A stretch of 64,000 nt of DNA from Agapanthus africanus (Eukaryota; Streptophyta; Magnoliopsida; Asparagales; Amaryllidaceae), in assembly GCA_030015575.1 (NCBI GenBank), contig JASDDO010000024.1:38898114-38962113 (forward strand). The letters are read 5' to 3'. The position numbers were made by a program, and so were the translations under genes. The notes under the pieces were generated by a model that saw nothing but the letters and a program-made list of their open reading frames with translations, did not search any database and was not told the DNA's origin. Shown here piece after piece: positions 1 to 8,692 of the stretch (its first letter is position 1; every line of letters starts with the position of its first letter).

Positions 1-731
1 AAAGAGCGCATTGCGCTTCTGCCAAGTAGCGCACATGAAAAGAACATGTGTCGCGTTTGGCGCTAAGCGCCAGATGATGGGCGCATTGCGCTAGTTTATG
101 AGCGCATTGCGCTTTCAATTTATGAGCACGTTGCGCTAGTTTAGTGGCGCACAAGTGAGTGACACGTGGCGCACTTAGCGTTGAGCGCCAGCCCATGAGC
201 GTAGTGCGCTGTTTCAGAAGCGCAAAGCGCAAGTTGCATACGTGGTTGACACGTGGCACGTTTTGGCGCTGAGTGCCGGTCCAGGGAGCGCAGAAGCGTG
301 GTTCAAGAGTGCAAGGCACTTTTCAATAGCGCAAAGCGCATTTGATCAAATTTATGATCTGTGAACAAATTTATGTTCTTTTTAAAGGAGGCTTTGCCTC
401 AAGATTCAAGAACAACAGTTCTTATTTATTTATTTTTGAAAGGGCTTTGCCTTTGTAGATCAATGATCTGTGGATGAAGTAAATACTTTTTTTGTTTTTA
501 TGATGAGATCTTTTGATCTTTTTTTATAAAAGACCTTGGTCTTTTGTAGATCTATGATCTTTTAAGAAGATAATTCTTCTGTTTTAATGAGATGATTTCA
601 TCTCTTTGTGCAAGAATCATTCTTTTTACCTTGAAGAAATGATCTTCTTTCAAGAGCTTGCTCTCTTTCTTTTGAGTTTTCTCAAAGTTTGTAGGGGGTC
701 TCTCTATATGAGAATTGAAGTCTTGGGGCCT

Positions 732-739
732 TTATATAA
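732..739 (-). promoter_or_regulatory. Candidate TATA box on the sense strand of element F
   Basis: The minus strand reads TTATATAAAGG here. If 1-2014 is the LTR of F, this could be its own core promoter. The site is near-palindromic, so strand is uncertain. Positional inference only. Confidence 0.25.
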
Positions 740-1059
740 GACAAATTGATTTGTTAAATCGGTTAAAGAGATCTTTCTCTGATTGATTTGGGGATGTTTC
801 CCCACCGTTGGATCTTTGATCCTAGGGCTTCTGTTTTACAGAAGGCAATCTTCTTGTTTTTAACAGAATTTTAATTCTGATTAATTAATAATTTATCGTT
901 ATTGTTAGATCTTTTGATCTAACGGTGGGGAATTTTTAATTCCAGCGCTAATGCGCCCATGCTTTGCACGTGGTGCGCTGCTCAGAGCGCAGTGCATTTT
1001 GCGCTAGCGCACCTACGTTTGACACGTGGCGCGCAGCGCAGCCTGCGCTAGAGCACCCG

Positions 1060-1301
1060 TGTTTGACACGTGGCGCGCAGCGTGCCTATCGCTAGATCTG
1101 AAGCGTTGCTTCAATTTTTGAATTTTGAATTTTAAAACAGAGCTTTGCTTTGATTGGGGGTGCGCTGCTTAGGGCGCAGCGCACCTGGCGCTAGCGCATC
1201 TGTGTTTGACACGTGGCGCGCAGCGCGCCTAGCGCTGAATCTTAAGCGTTACTTCAATTTTTAAATTTTGAATTTTAAAACAGAGTTTTGCTCTGATTGG
1301 G
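1060..1301. repeat. Tandem duplication of about 100 bp with G-box and GCGC motifs
   Basis: The segment at about 1060-1160, starting with GTGTTTGACACGTGGCGCGC and ending at GATTGGGGG, is repeated with small changes at about 1203-1301. Each copy carries one CACGTG, a GCGC-rich stretch, a hairpin of the type GAAGC-GTT-GCTTC and an AT-rich tail. Confidence 0.75.
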
Positions 1302-1415
1302 GGAAACAAATGCCCCTCCTCCACCGTTGCGCTCACGTGGCGCACACGTGAGTGCAGCGGTGGCAGCATCTGAGTCTTTGGATCAACTCAGAAGTTGAAG
1401 AGGCGGTTCAATGCC

Positions 1416-1423
1416 TATAAATA
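1416..1423 (+). promoter_or_regulatory. TATA box facing the PMD gene
   Basis: TATAAATA followed by AGGACC lies about 730 bases upstream of the first ATG of the PMD gene and just downstream of the CACGTG cluster. A start site near 1445-1455 followed by a leader intron ending at 2149 would fit. Seen: the motif and its place. Inferred: promoter function. Confidence 0.45.
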
Positions 1424-2131
1424 GGACCTTTGGTCGCTTAGATGATTTTCTTTTTCTTCTTGAGAATTTTCATTCAGAACTCTATCAAAACTTAGGCAAA
1501 GTTTAATTTTTTTTAATAAATCAGGGTTTTACCCATTAACAGAGCCTTGCTCTTCATAGATCTTTGATCTAAAGAAAACTCATTTAGGGTTTCATTAACA
1601 GAGCTTTGCTCTCATGAACCCATAGATCTAAATAGATCTTTTCTTAGGGTTTCTTAGCCCATAAATCAGAGCTCTGCTCTGTAGATTTCTTAATCTTTGA
1701 TGAAGAACTCTTAAGAGTTTTTTCATGGATCTTGAAGATCCTAGAATTTTTTAATTCATAAAAATTAATTTTAATTAATTCTTTTCTATTGGATTTTTCA
1801 TCATCATTACAGAGCCAGGTTCTTTAAGGAATTTTATTCCTTCATGATCAGAGTTTGACAAGTGTCACTCTGTCATAGAGCTTTGCTCTCAAAGGGAGAT
1901 TATCTCCTTTTCCCGAGGGATCTCTCATTTAATGAGAATTTTCCTGAGAATTTCCTCATTTAATCAACAGTTTCATCCAATGATGAGGCTGTTTTATTAA
2001 TTGATGCATTGTCATCTAGATTTTGTGGGTCCCCCTTTGATCCCCTTTCCACTGCATTGCAGTGTGGTACAAATTTTAAAGTACCGAATGTCAAAATTTA
2101 AAATTAAATTATAATACCGGCAGTTGACTTT

Positions 2132-2149
2132 TGTCCCCCTTTTTTGCAG
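2132..2149 (+). promoter_or_regulatory. Splice acceptor before the PMD start, also a purine tract on the other strand
   Basis: A pyrimidine run ends in TTTTTTGCAG at 2149 and the PMD ATG follows at 2155, which looks like the 3' end of a leader intron. On the minus strand the same bases read as an A/G run (AAAAAAGGGGGAC), a form used as the polypurine tract just inside a 3' LTR. A second purine run lies at 2027-2049. Which of them primes plus-strand DNA in element F cannot be decided here. Confidence 0.4.
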
Positions 2150-2691
2150 GCGACATGTCTTTCGATGCTTCGTTCCCGTTTGTCCGTTCAGAGGGAGGAT
2201 TTCCTGGAGCACCTGTAGACCGGGAAGTCCTAGCTTTGATCAAAGATCATGACCCGGAACATAAGAATCTTCACCTCTGGGGGACATGGTTTAATCATAT
2301 TATTAAGGGTCGACAAAGCTTTTCGTGCACGGTACCCTCGGAGCCTATCATGGTGATTCATTACGCTGACCCACCCCCGGTGAACTATGCCGTGGAGATG
2401 GTTAATTGGACCTCAGAAGGTCTTCTTCAGCTCGCTATGGCCGCGATACCCGTTCAGCCTCTCATGGATTTAGATATCTTGGGACGACGTATTTGTCAAG
2501 ACGAGGCGCGGCCGTAGGGACAACCATATATGATTGGCCTGATCCCTCGTCATCCGACTGGTTATCTGCAGTAGGCTCGCTACATTTTATCAGCGAAGAA
2601 GTCGCAGTTGTTGAGGCTTGGGTTGTATCCCGCCATTTACGCTTCTCTTTTACAGTATCCAACGCTTCCCACCTAGTGGATTAAGGCTTTT

Positions 2692-4065
2692 TTGGAGCAG
2701 TGGAATATCCCTACCCACACCTTCCTTTCGCTGGACCGGGAAGTGTCAATCTTCTTAGAGGAATTTGCGGAAGTTTCTGGCTTACCGGTCATAGGGGAGC
2801 ATTATGAGGAGCTGCTTCCCACAGATGAATATGTTTTTGGCGTCAAACCATTGATGACAGGACTTACCCCGGTGAATGCCGTTCAACACCAATTTCCTAG
2901 TTTGATCAAAGTGTTGAATATCTACGAGGGCCTTTTCCTCGAATCTGGAAGCCGCGGGGTTAGTTTAGAGGATTTCATCGCTCGCTTTCTTCACCCAAAA
3001 GTCCTCTCGAAGGAGGCTGTTAAATTCTCCACGCTTGACGACCCTTTCGGCTTAGGTTTAAACAACCTGCCAACGACGGAGGTAGATCAGAAGAGCTTCT
3101 TCCTTCCCAACACTCCAGTTGTTCCTTTTGCGGAGATCGCAGTCCCTGGGATTGATGAGGAAACATTCTTCTTGGGATTTCTTAGGCTATGGTTGAGCTG
3201 GTTCGCGCTCCCAATGCACCTTCCCCGTATGAGGCCGTCTGTCTTCTATCCGGCACACCGAATGGTTATTGGGGTGAAAGTGGCTGTCGGGGTCGCCGGT
3301 TTAGCCCATTTGTATTACGACCTTAGTCAAGCGGCAGATACTACTGAACCCGTAGTGCAGCATGTGAACTTCTCGATGCATTACTTCATGTCATGGATCG
3401 AGCTACATGCACTTGGCGTTTTTGGTATTCATAAAAGGCCTTCATTTTATGACAGGTGCAGCTTCCCCTGGATTATGCGACTAGTCGGCGCATCTATTGT
3501 AAATCCGTCACCGCGGAATGCTGGAGGTTTGCTCCTTCATCCCCGCACGGTTGGAGACGGCATGACCTTCACCAACAAGGTTTTAACCATCGGAAAAGAG
3601 TCCGCCACAACGGTACGACCATTGCGGGATACTTTTAAAGATGGAGCCTCAGTTTTGAAAGCTCGGGAGATCCTCCATTTATATTCTATCAGACCGGGCT
3701 TCCTAGTGTTTCGGCAAAATGATGCGGCATTTTTCATGAGATACAATCCGTATCGTTTTGCCCAACAATTGAGCTATAATCAAGGAGTTACGCTAGAGGC
3801 TTTCTTGTTAGAACCCACTGCCACTGAAGAAGGGATGCGAAACGCGCTACATCATTTCATGCGCTTGAACACGGGGTCCAATTTCTTTATCAGCGAACCG
3901 AGCTGTGTCCCGAAAGTCCTTAATGTGTACACGGCATGGTACCAGCATTCAATGGGCGCCGTCGTTAAGGAAGAGAGGCGGCTGCTGTTCGATCGCAAAA
4001 GTGCACCTCCTGCCGGCGATCGCAACGTCCCTTTGAAGCGACGGACCACTTTCCCCCTCCGCTAA
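2692..4065 (+). pseudogene. PMD core region of the antisense gene
   Basis: About 457 codons of continuous frame cover the recognisable PMD core. Its first part has the family signature of a Trp, then THTF, then a short acidic stretch before VSGLPVIGE, matching the usual W-x(n)-THTF...V..L.GLPV.G pattern. A long hydrophobic middle part and a basic tail follow. I recognise the family by pattern only. MAIN/MAIL1-type host proteins are several hundred residues long, so the size fits a PMD protein with an added C-terminal extension. The neighbouring coding block at 4095-4455 is Lys/Arg- and Glu-rich and looks like a nuclear-type linker. Confidence 0.7.
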
Positions 4066-5187
4066 AAGAAGTCACTGCAGTTGAGCCTCCACGTATGCTA
4101 AGCCCTACGTGTAGGTTGCCCCCTTCCAGCGTGTCTGAAAAAGAAGTGGCTGCCGCGTCCTCCGAGTCGGACGTAGGAAAAGAAATTGGGACCCTTCGTC
4201 CCAAGGTGCCTGCCAAGCGTAAGCTAGTGCTGGCAGCAACCGGAGCTCGCTCACAAAAGAAGAAGAAGTCAATCCTTTCTGTCGACATTGTAATTGTCCA
4301 GGAGCCTCACGCTCCTTACGGCGAGGGCCTGAGCGAGTATGGGACAAATGAGGGCTTATTCATGCCGCCAGACGATACTGATCTGGCGGTTGCCATTGCA
4401 GCTTCTGAGCAATTGGCAAGCCACGAAACGGGGTTGGCTATCCTCGCGCGATTAGGTAACCATTAGCTGTATCTTTCTCCATTGCATCGTATTTCTATTA
4501 TTGTGTTTTGACTGATGCTTTTCCTTCTTTAACAAGCATTTCCACCGAAGAAGCTCTCGCAGCTTCTCTCAAGACTTTTGAGGAAGAGGAACGACTTCGG
4601 GCATCCTTAGGCATCGGTACATTTCGGTTCACCATGTTCCCACTCCCGTTTCTTATGAGTAATCTGACCCCCATTTTCTTATTACAGGTACTACCTCTAC
4701 TCAAGTTATTCCGAGCGTGGCACCGACTTCGCAGGGCAGTGTGGAGACGCTCGCTGGGCCGGCTATCTCAGTTCTGCCGGTATTGTTGAAGGAAGCTTCA
4801 CTTAAACAACCGATGACGGATGCCATAACGGCTCCAGAGGTAACCCTTGGCGCGGATGACGACGTCCTATTGATGGAGGTGTCTAGAAGATCCGCTTTGA
4901 CGGCCCGAGCTGAGAGGAAGCGCCGAATGCGCGCGGCAAGGGAGCATAGTGTTGCCTTGGCCGCGGGTGCGGGTTCAAGCAACGCTATCCCTGCCCCTAC
5001 TCCTTCAGAGGAATCCCCGACTGCCTTGTCCACTGCCTATAGACGGGCAGCACGTGCAGCTCGGGAAGCGGTCGGAAGACCAACTCAAGGTAATGTGATA
5101 CGGGGTTCCGTTGTCAAAGTTTTAAATATCAACTCTCATATGTCTTATCTTGTAGGGCCGAGTCTTCCCGAAGAAGTGGCGGCGACC

Positions 5188-5436
5188 GCTGAGCCTGAGG
5201 TAGAGGTAGAGGAGGTAGTCGTGATTGCCGAACCCAAGGCGGAGGTAGGTGAGATGGCTGCGAGTGCCGAGCTCGAGGTAGCGGCGGGTGAGACAGTCAC
5301 GATCGCCGAGCCTGAGATGGCAGTAGGTGAGATGACCATCATTGCTGAGCTCGAGGTGGCGATGGGTGAGATGGCTACAGCCGCCGAGCCTGAGGTGACG
5401 ATGGGTGAGACGGGTACAGCCGCCGAGCCCGAGGTA
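5188..5436 (+). repeat. 39-bp tandem repeat coding an acidic 13-residue motif
   Basis: Inside the exon that starts at 5156, six units of 39 bases encode variants of AEPEVTMGETGTA, followed by a partial seventh. Unit sequences have diverged but all keep the 13-residue period and the Glu positions, so the repeat has grown and aged as coding DNA. The block is strongly acidic. Function unknown. Confidence 0.85.
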
Positions 5437-6224
5437 GTCACTCTTTCGCAAGAGTCGGGCACTGTCCCGATCGTCGCTTTTTCCGCCTGCGGCTCTTAGC
5501 CATCTCCCGCCGTCGCAAGCGTTACGACGGCTCTCGTAAAGTCAGGGGATGAGGCGACGGGAGGTGAGACCATCCCGATGGAAGAGAATGAAGCAATTGA
5601 TGTATCAAGTGACGCCCTCATCGCGGTTCCGACTGGCGACTCATCAGGTAGATTTTGGGTCATTGCTTTTCTTTTTATTCTGCAATCCTTTTCAATCTTT
5701 CCTGACAGTATTTATCTTGTTTCTAATGCAAGTGTGGCGAGCGTTGAGGTTGCGCTACCCGAGGCAGCGCCATCAGCTACCTCTTTGACGGTGACACCTC
5801 CTCTACCCTCTCTCGTACCATCTCAGATGTTGGAAGGTGCGGATTCGTGATCCATCAGTCTTATTTTTAGGCTGTATAACTTATGTACTGACGTTTCATT
5901 ACTGCGTCCTTGCAGGAGTCATGTTTGACCACCTGTATCAGGTACTGCACCCACACTTCTCCTTCCTATCAGAGATTAGTCCGCCTGGTGGTGTCGGTGA
6001 GTATCTTTTCTAAACGACGTCCTTTCTTTAATGGGTAGTCACATTATTTCTAATTCTTCTTTGTATTGCTTGTAGCCTTACAAATTAAAGGAGGGGACGA
6101 GGCTATCGTTGCGCCACCGGAACTCCCAGCTCTGCCCCCTGTTGCAGCCGGTATAGTAGACTCTATTGTTCATGCACTTTTCTTTATTTCTTGAGCCGTC
6201 ATCTGATTGTGATTTGTTTTGTAG

Positions 6225-6934
6225 CGGTCACATCGATTCCAGCCCCTTTCGAGTCTCTTATTATAATGCCGGCCGGGCCCTTTTCTAGAAGTCCATCCTC
6301 AAAAGGTGTTGTGACCAGTCTGCGTATGCTGAGCGAATACGTCGAGGAGCTTGACACGGAGGCTCCTACATCTGCCGCAGATTTTGTTGCCGAGGTCAAT
6401 CCAATGCTGGCGACGTTTATGAACTTCCATAATGAAGGCGTCGTCGAGTCTTGGGTTGATCATTGGAAGAAGATTGAGGCCTGCCTGCATGAGCTTGAGC
6501 TTAGGCATCCTGCTCCGGAGGTGTTGGCTTCGAACTCCCGGCGGGCTGCATGGGTTGAGCAAAGTGCCATTTTCCTTCGCCATTTTGAACAAGAGGCGAC
6601 ACTCAAGCGAAAGGAACGTGAGGCGACTTCCGCCGAGTCTGTCCAATTGCGTGCCCAGGTTGAAGCGAATGCTGCGCAGCTGAACTCCATCTTTGAAAGC
6701 CTTCAACGATGTATTTCCGACGGGCTGGTGCTGAGGAAAAAGCTTGACTTTGCTGAACAGGTCGCGCAGAGTCAGGAGGCTGATCAGCAAGAAATTGATG
6801 AGAAACTTTCATCATGTCTGCAGCAACGGACCCGAGTTGAAGCAGAGCTGGCTGTAGCGGCTGACCTTGAAAAGGAGTTGAGAGGAGTGCGCGAGCAACT
6901 GGCTGACTTATTGAAAACGCCTCCTTCTCAGTAG
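6225..6934 (+). pseudogene. C-terminal helical exon of the PMD gene
   Basis: The last exon follows an acceptor at 6224 and is open to the stop at 6932-6934. Its second half is rich in Glu, Gln, Leu and Ala with heptad-like spacing (around EEHEATLKRKEREATSAESVQLRAQ-type stretches at 6580-6900), which predicts a long coiled coil and hence self-association. The extension is not part of the PMD core. A polyadenylation signal follows about 100 bases later. Confidence 0.6.
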
Positions 6935-7170
6935 CTGCCTTTGTATCAATTAAACACTTGTAATTTTTTTTGAATAACATGTATCCATTTTTTTTTATTC
7001 TTTTATATGATGTATCTTGTATTCAATTGAGTTCATGAATAAAGACACATTTTTCTTAGCTCCCACTGTCGTTTTCTTCCCTTTGCTGTGTTGTTGGTAT
7101 GTTACTCTGGCAAGTGGCCTGTAGGTAATAAAGAACATTTCATCTTGAACTCTTCGAGAGGTAGTGATGG
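6935..7170 (+). terminator. 3' untranslated region of the PMD gene with AATAAA at 7038-7043
   Basis: A T-rich stretch (6965-7000) is followed by AATAAA at 7038-7043, about 105 bases after the stop codon. This is the expected layout of a plant polyadenylation site on the + strand. No other feature is visible before the hairpin array begins at 7171. Confidence 0.5.
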
Positions 7171-7382
7171 CTTAGGAAGCAGATTCAGATCTGCTACCTA
7201 AGACTTTTCAACTTTATGAGCCGTGAGGGTCCCATAAAGACTTTTTCCCAACGAGTCGAGAGGATCCCGTAGGTGTATTTTCTCCTTAGGAATCGTGAGG
7301 ATTTCTAAGTGCGTTTTCCCTTATAAGTCGTAAGGATCTTATCAGAGAGTTTTCTTCCTTACGAATCAAGAGGATCCGTAAG
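7171..7382. repeat. Hairpin array, set I (six units, about 36-bp period)
   Basis: Six inverted-repeat units lie at 7171-7202, 7214-7237, 7248-7273, 7285-7309, 7320-7345 and 7358-7382. Units two to six have the form arm, TC or CC, a five-base loop like GTGAG, GTAAG, GAGAG or AAGAG, then GA(T) or GG and the complementary arm. Arms differ between units (CTTAGGAATC, CTTATAAG, CTTACGAATC, TTATG), yet each 3' arm changes to match. The array lies in the 3' region of element F and recurs as sets II and III. Confidence 0.8.
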
Positions 7383-7431
7383 TGTTTTAATGAGATTGAC
7401 GTTATCCGCATTTCACGGCGTCATTGGGTAA

Positions 7432-8375
7432 CGTATTTCCGAGGCGGGGTCATGTAGATGACGTATTTCCACTATGGGGTCATGTGGATGACGTGTTTCC
7501 GCGACGGGGTCATGTGGATGACGTGTTTCCACGACGGGGTCATATGGATGACGTATTTCCGAGACGGGGTCATATGGATGACGTATTTCCGCGACGGGGT
7601 CATGTGGATGACGTATTTCCGAGACGGGGTCATGTAGATGACGTATTTCCGAAACAGGGTCATGTGGATGACGTGTTTCCGAGACGAGGTTATGTGGATG
7701 ACGTATTTCCGCGACGGGTTCATATGGATGACGTATTTTCGAGACGGGGTCATGTAGATGACGATTTCCGAAACGGGGTTATGTGGATGATGTGTTTCCG
7801 AGACGGGGTCATATGGATGACGTATTTCCGCGACGGGGTTATGTGGATGACGTGTTTCCGAGACGGGGTTATGTGGATGACGTATTTCCGCGACGGGGTC
7901 ATGTGGATGACGTATTTCCGAGACGGGGTCATGTGGATGACGTATTTCCGAGACGGGGTCATGTGGATGACGTATTTCCGTGATGGGGCCATGTGGATGA
8001 CGTATTTCCGAGACGGGGCCATGTGGATGACGTATTTCCGCGATGGGGTCAACCCTTGCTCGAAACACTGAAGCGGCGTCCGAGATGGGGTCATATGGAT
8101 GACGTATTTCCGCGACGGGGTCATGTGGATGACGTATTTCCGAGACGGTGTCATGTGGATGACGTATTTCCGAGACGGGGTCATGTGGATGACGTATTTC
8201 CGTGAAGGGGTCATGTAGATGACGTATTTCCGCGACGGGGTCATGTGGATGACGTGTTTCCGCGACGGGGTCATGTGGATGATGTGTTTCCGCGACGGGG
8301 TCATGTGGATGACGTATTTCTGCGACGGGGCCATTTGGATGACGTATTTCCGCAACGGGGCCATTTGGATGACGT
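7432..8375. repeat. 30-bp minisatellite, about 31 units
   Basis: Units follow the pattern GACGTATTTCCGCGACGGGG then TCATGTGGAT with few changes. Nearly all are exactly 30 bases, so several reading frames stay open by chance on both strands. These frames are not genes. A short non-repeat insert lies at about 8049-8078. Each unit holds a small dyad, GTCAT-GTGG-ATGAC, and a TGACGT motif. The array lies between hairpin set I and the insertion point of element A. Tandem repeats here are typical of Tat-lineage 3' regions. Confidence 0.9.
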
Positions 8376-8687
8376 TGCGTCTGTTGTAATGAGACGAATA
8401 TCGATGTGGTCTCCAGGTTGTCTGTGAACCGTTGAGACTTGGCTTCTTCTTCTGATGGAGCTTGGGGAAGGAAGGTGTGATTCCTTCTTTATTTGCGCCC
8501 CTGGATTGTATACAGGGATTGATGTGATATCACCTGTAGGGCATAAATTTCATTTTATATATTTTTCTTTCCGCGATGCTCAATCATTTCAGCTTTTATA
8601 TTGCGAAAGTTGCGATTGCCCAATCATTTAGGCTATTTTTCGCGGCGCCCAATCATTTCGGCTATTTATTTTATTTTTACTCATTGC
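8376..8687. other. Non-coding 3' region of element F
   Basis: No gene is visible. The block contains TTTGCGCCCCTGGATTGTATACA at about 8489-8515, whose near copy is at about 20213-20240, and short repeats of CAATCATTTCGGCTATTT type at 8580-8670 that continue beyond element A at 19716-19800. These shared blocks show that A split one original sequence. Confidence 0.7.
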
Positions 8688-8692
8688 TTTTT
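8688..8692. repeat. Target site duplication of element A, left copy (TTTTT)
   Basis: Five T bases directly before the TG of the left LTR match five T bases at 19708-19712 directly after the CA of the right LTR. Confidence 0.8.

Larger units (their letters stand above)
163..1350. promoter_or_regulatory. Eight CACGTG (G-box/ABRE-like) palindromes
   Basis: CACGTG occurs at 163-168, 250-255, 967-972, 1023-1028, 1067-1072, 1210-1215, 1334-1339 and 1345-1350. Most sit in the context GACACGTGGC, the core bound by plant bZIP (ABRE-type) and bHLH factors. They lie upstream of a TATA box at 1416 that faces the PMD gene. Regulatory function is inferred from motif and position only. Some copies are multiplied by local tandem duplication. 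Confidence 0.45.
1..2014 (-). other. Hairpin-saturated segment, probable 3' LTR of element F
   Basis: No coding frame is visible. The stretch is a chain of short perfect inverted repeats with loops of 1-4 bases. Examples are 528-545 (8-bp arms), 589-604 (7), 828-844 (7), 864-879 (7), 904-923 (8), 1706-1719 (7), 1727-1741 (7), 1826-1842 (7) and 1923-1937 (7), with many 5-6 bp ones such as 388-400, 408-423, 506-519, 653-664, 1557-1571, 1667-1681 and 1877-1889. The first 350 bases instead use GCGC hairpins of the form AGCGCATTGCGCT. LTR identity is inferred from position beyond the 3' region of F. No second copy is in the window, so the LTR call is moderate while the hairpin density is seen directly. 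Confidence 0.5.
2155..6934 (+). pseudogene. Plant mobile domain (PMD) gene carried antisense inside element F
   Basis: The product resembles the PMD (aminotransferase-like plant mobile domain) proteins, the family of Arabidopsis MAIN and MAIL1, which also rides in LTR and DNA transposons. The molecular role of the mobile-element versions is unknown. Order of parts: N-terminal part from ATG 2155, PMD core at 2692-4065, acidic and basic Ser/Ala-rich linker exons, a 13-residue repeat block, and a C-terminal helical exon ending at 6934. Seven short GT-AG introns are visible at about 4456-4536, 4617-4687, 5090-5155, 5648-5732, 5837-5915, 5997-6075 and 6151-6224 (66-85 bases each). Relative to element F the gene is antisense, so these introns are not removed from the genomic RNA of F. 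This copy appears broken in about two or three places and is best read as a fossil. Confidence 0.7.
1..8692 (-). mobile_element. Element F (Tat-lineage Ty3/gypsy), left fragment: 3' region and probable 3' LTR
   Basis: This is the distal part of a large minus-strand Tat-type element whose gag-pol lies at 38039-44481 and 20978-21767. Continuity across element A is seen directly: the CAATCATTTCGGCTATTT-type repeats at 8580-8670 resume at 19716-19800, and the hairpin repeats at 7171-7382 recur at 19941-20502. Read on the minus strand, this piece holds tandem-repeat 3' sequence, then an oppositely oriented PMD gene, then hairpin-rich DNA that is probably the 3' LTR. Extra ORFs between integrase and 3' LTR, some antisense, and tandem repeats in the 3' untranslated region are both known for this lineage. 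The matching 5' LTR is off the window, so the left boundary cannot be fixed. This is an old, broken copy. Confidence 0.75.

Noticed and set aside
7424-8427. Long frames of 60-215 codons on both strands with repeats like MDDVFPRRGHV or MTPSRKYVIH
   Set aside because: They arise because the minisatellite unit is 30 bases, a multiple of three. Several frames on both strands are open at once, which is a repeat artefact and not protein coding.
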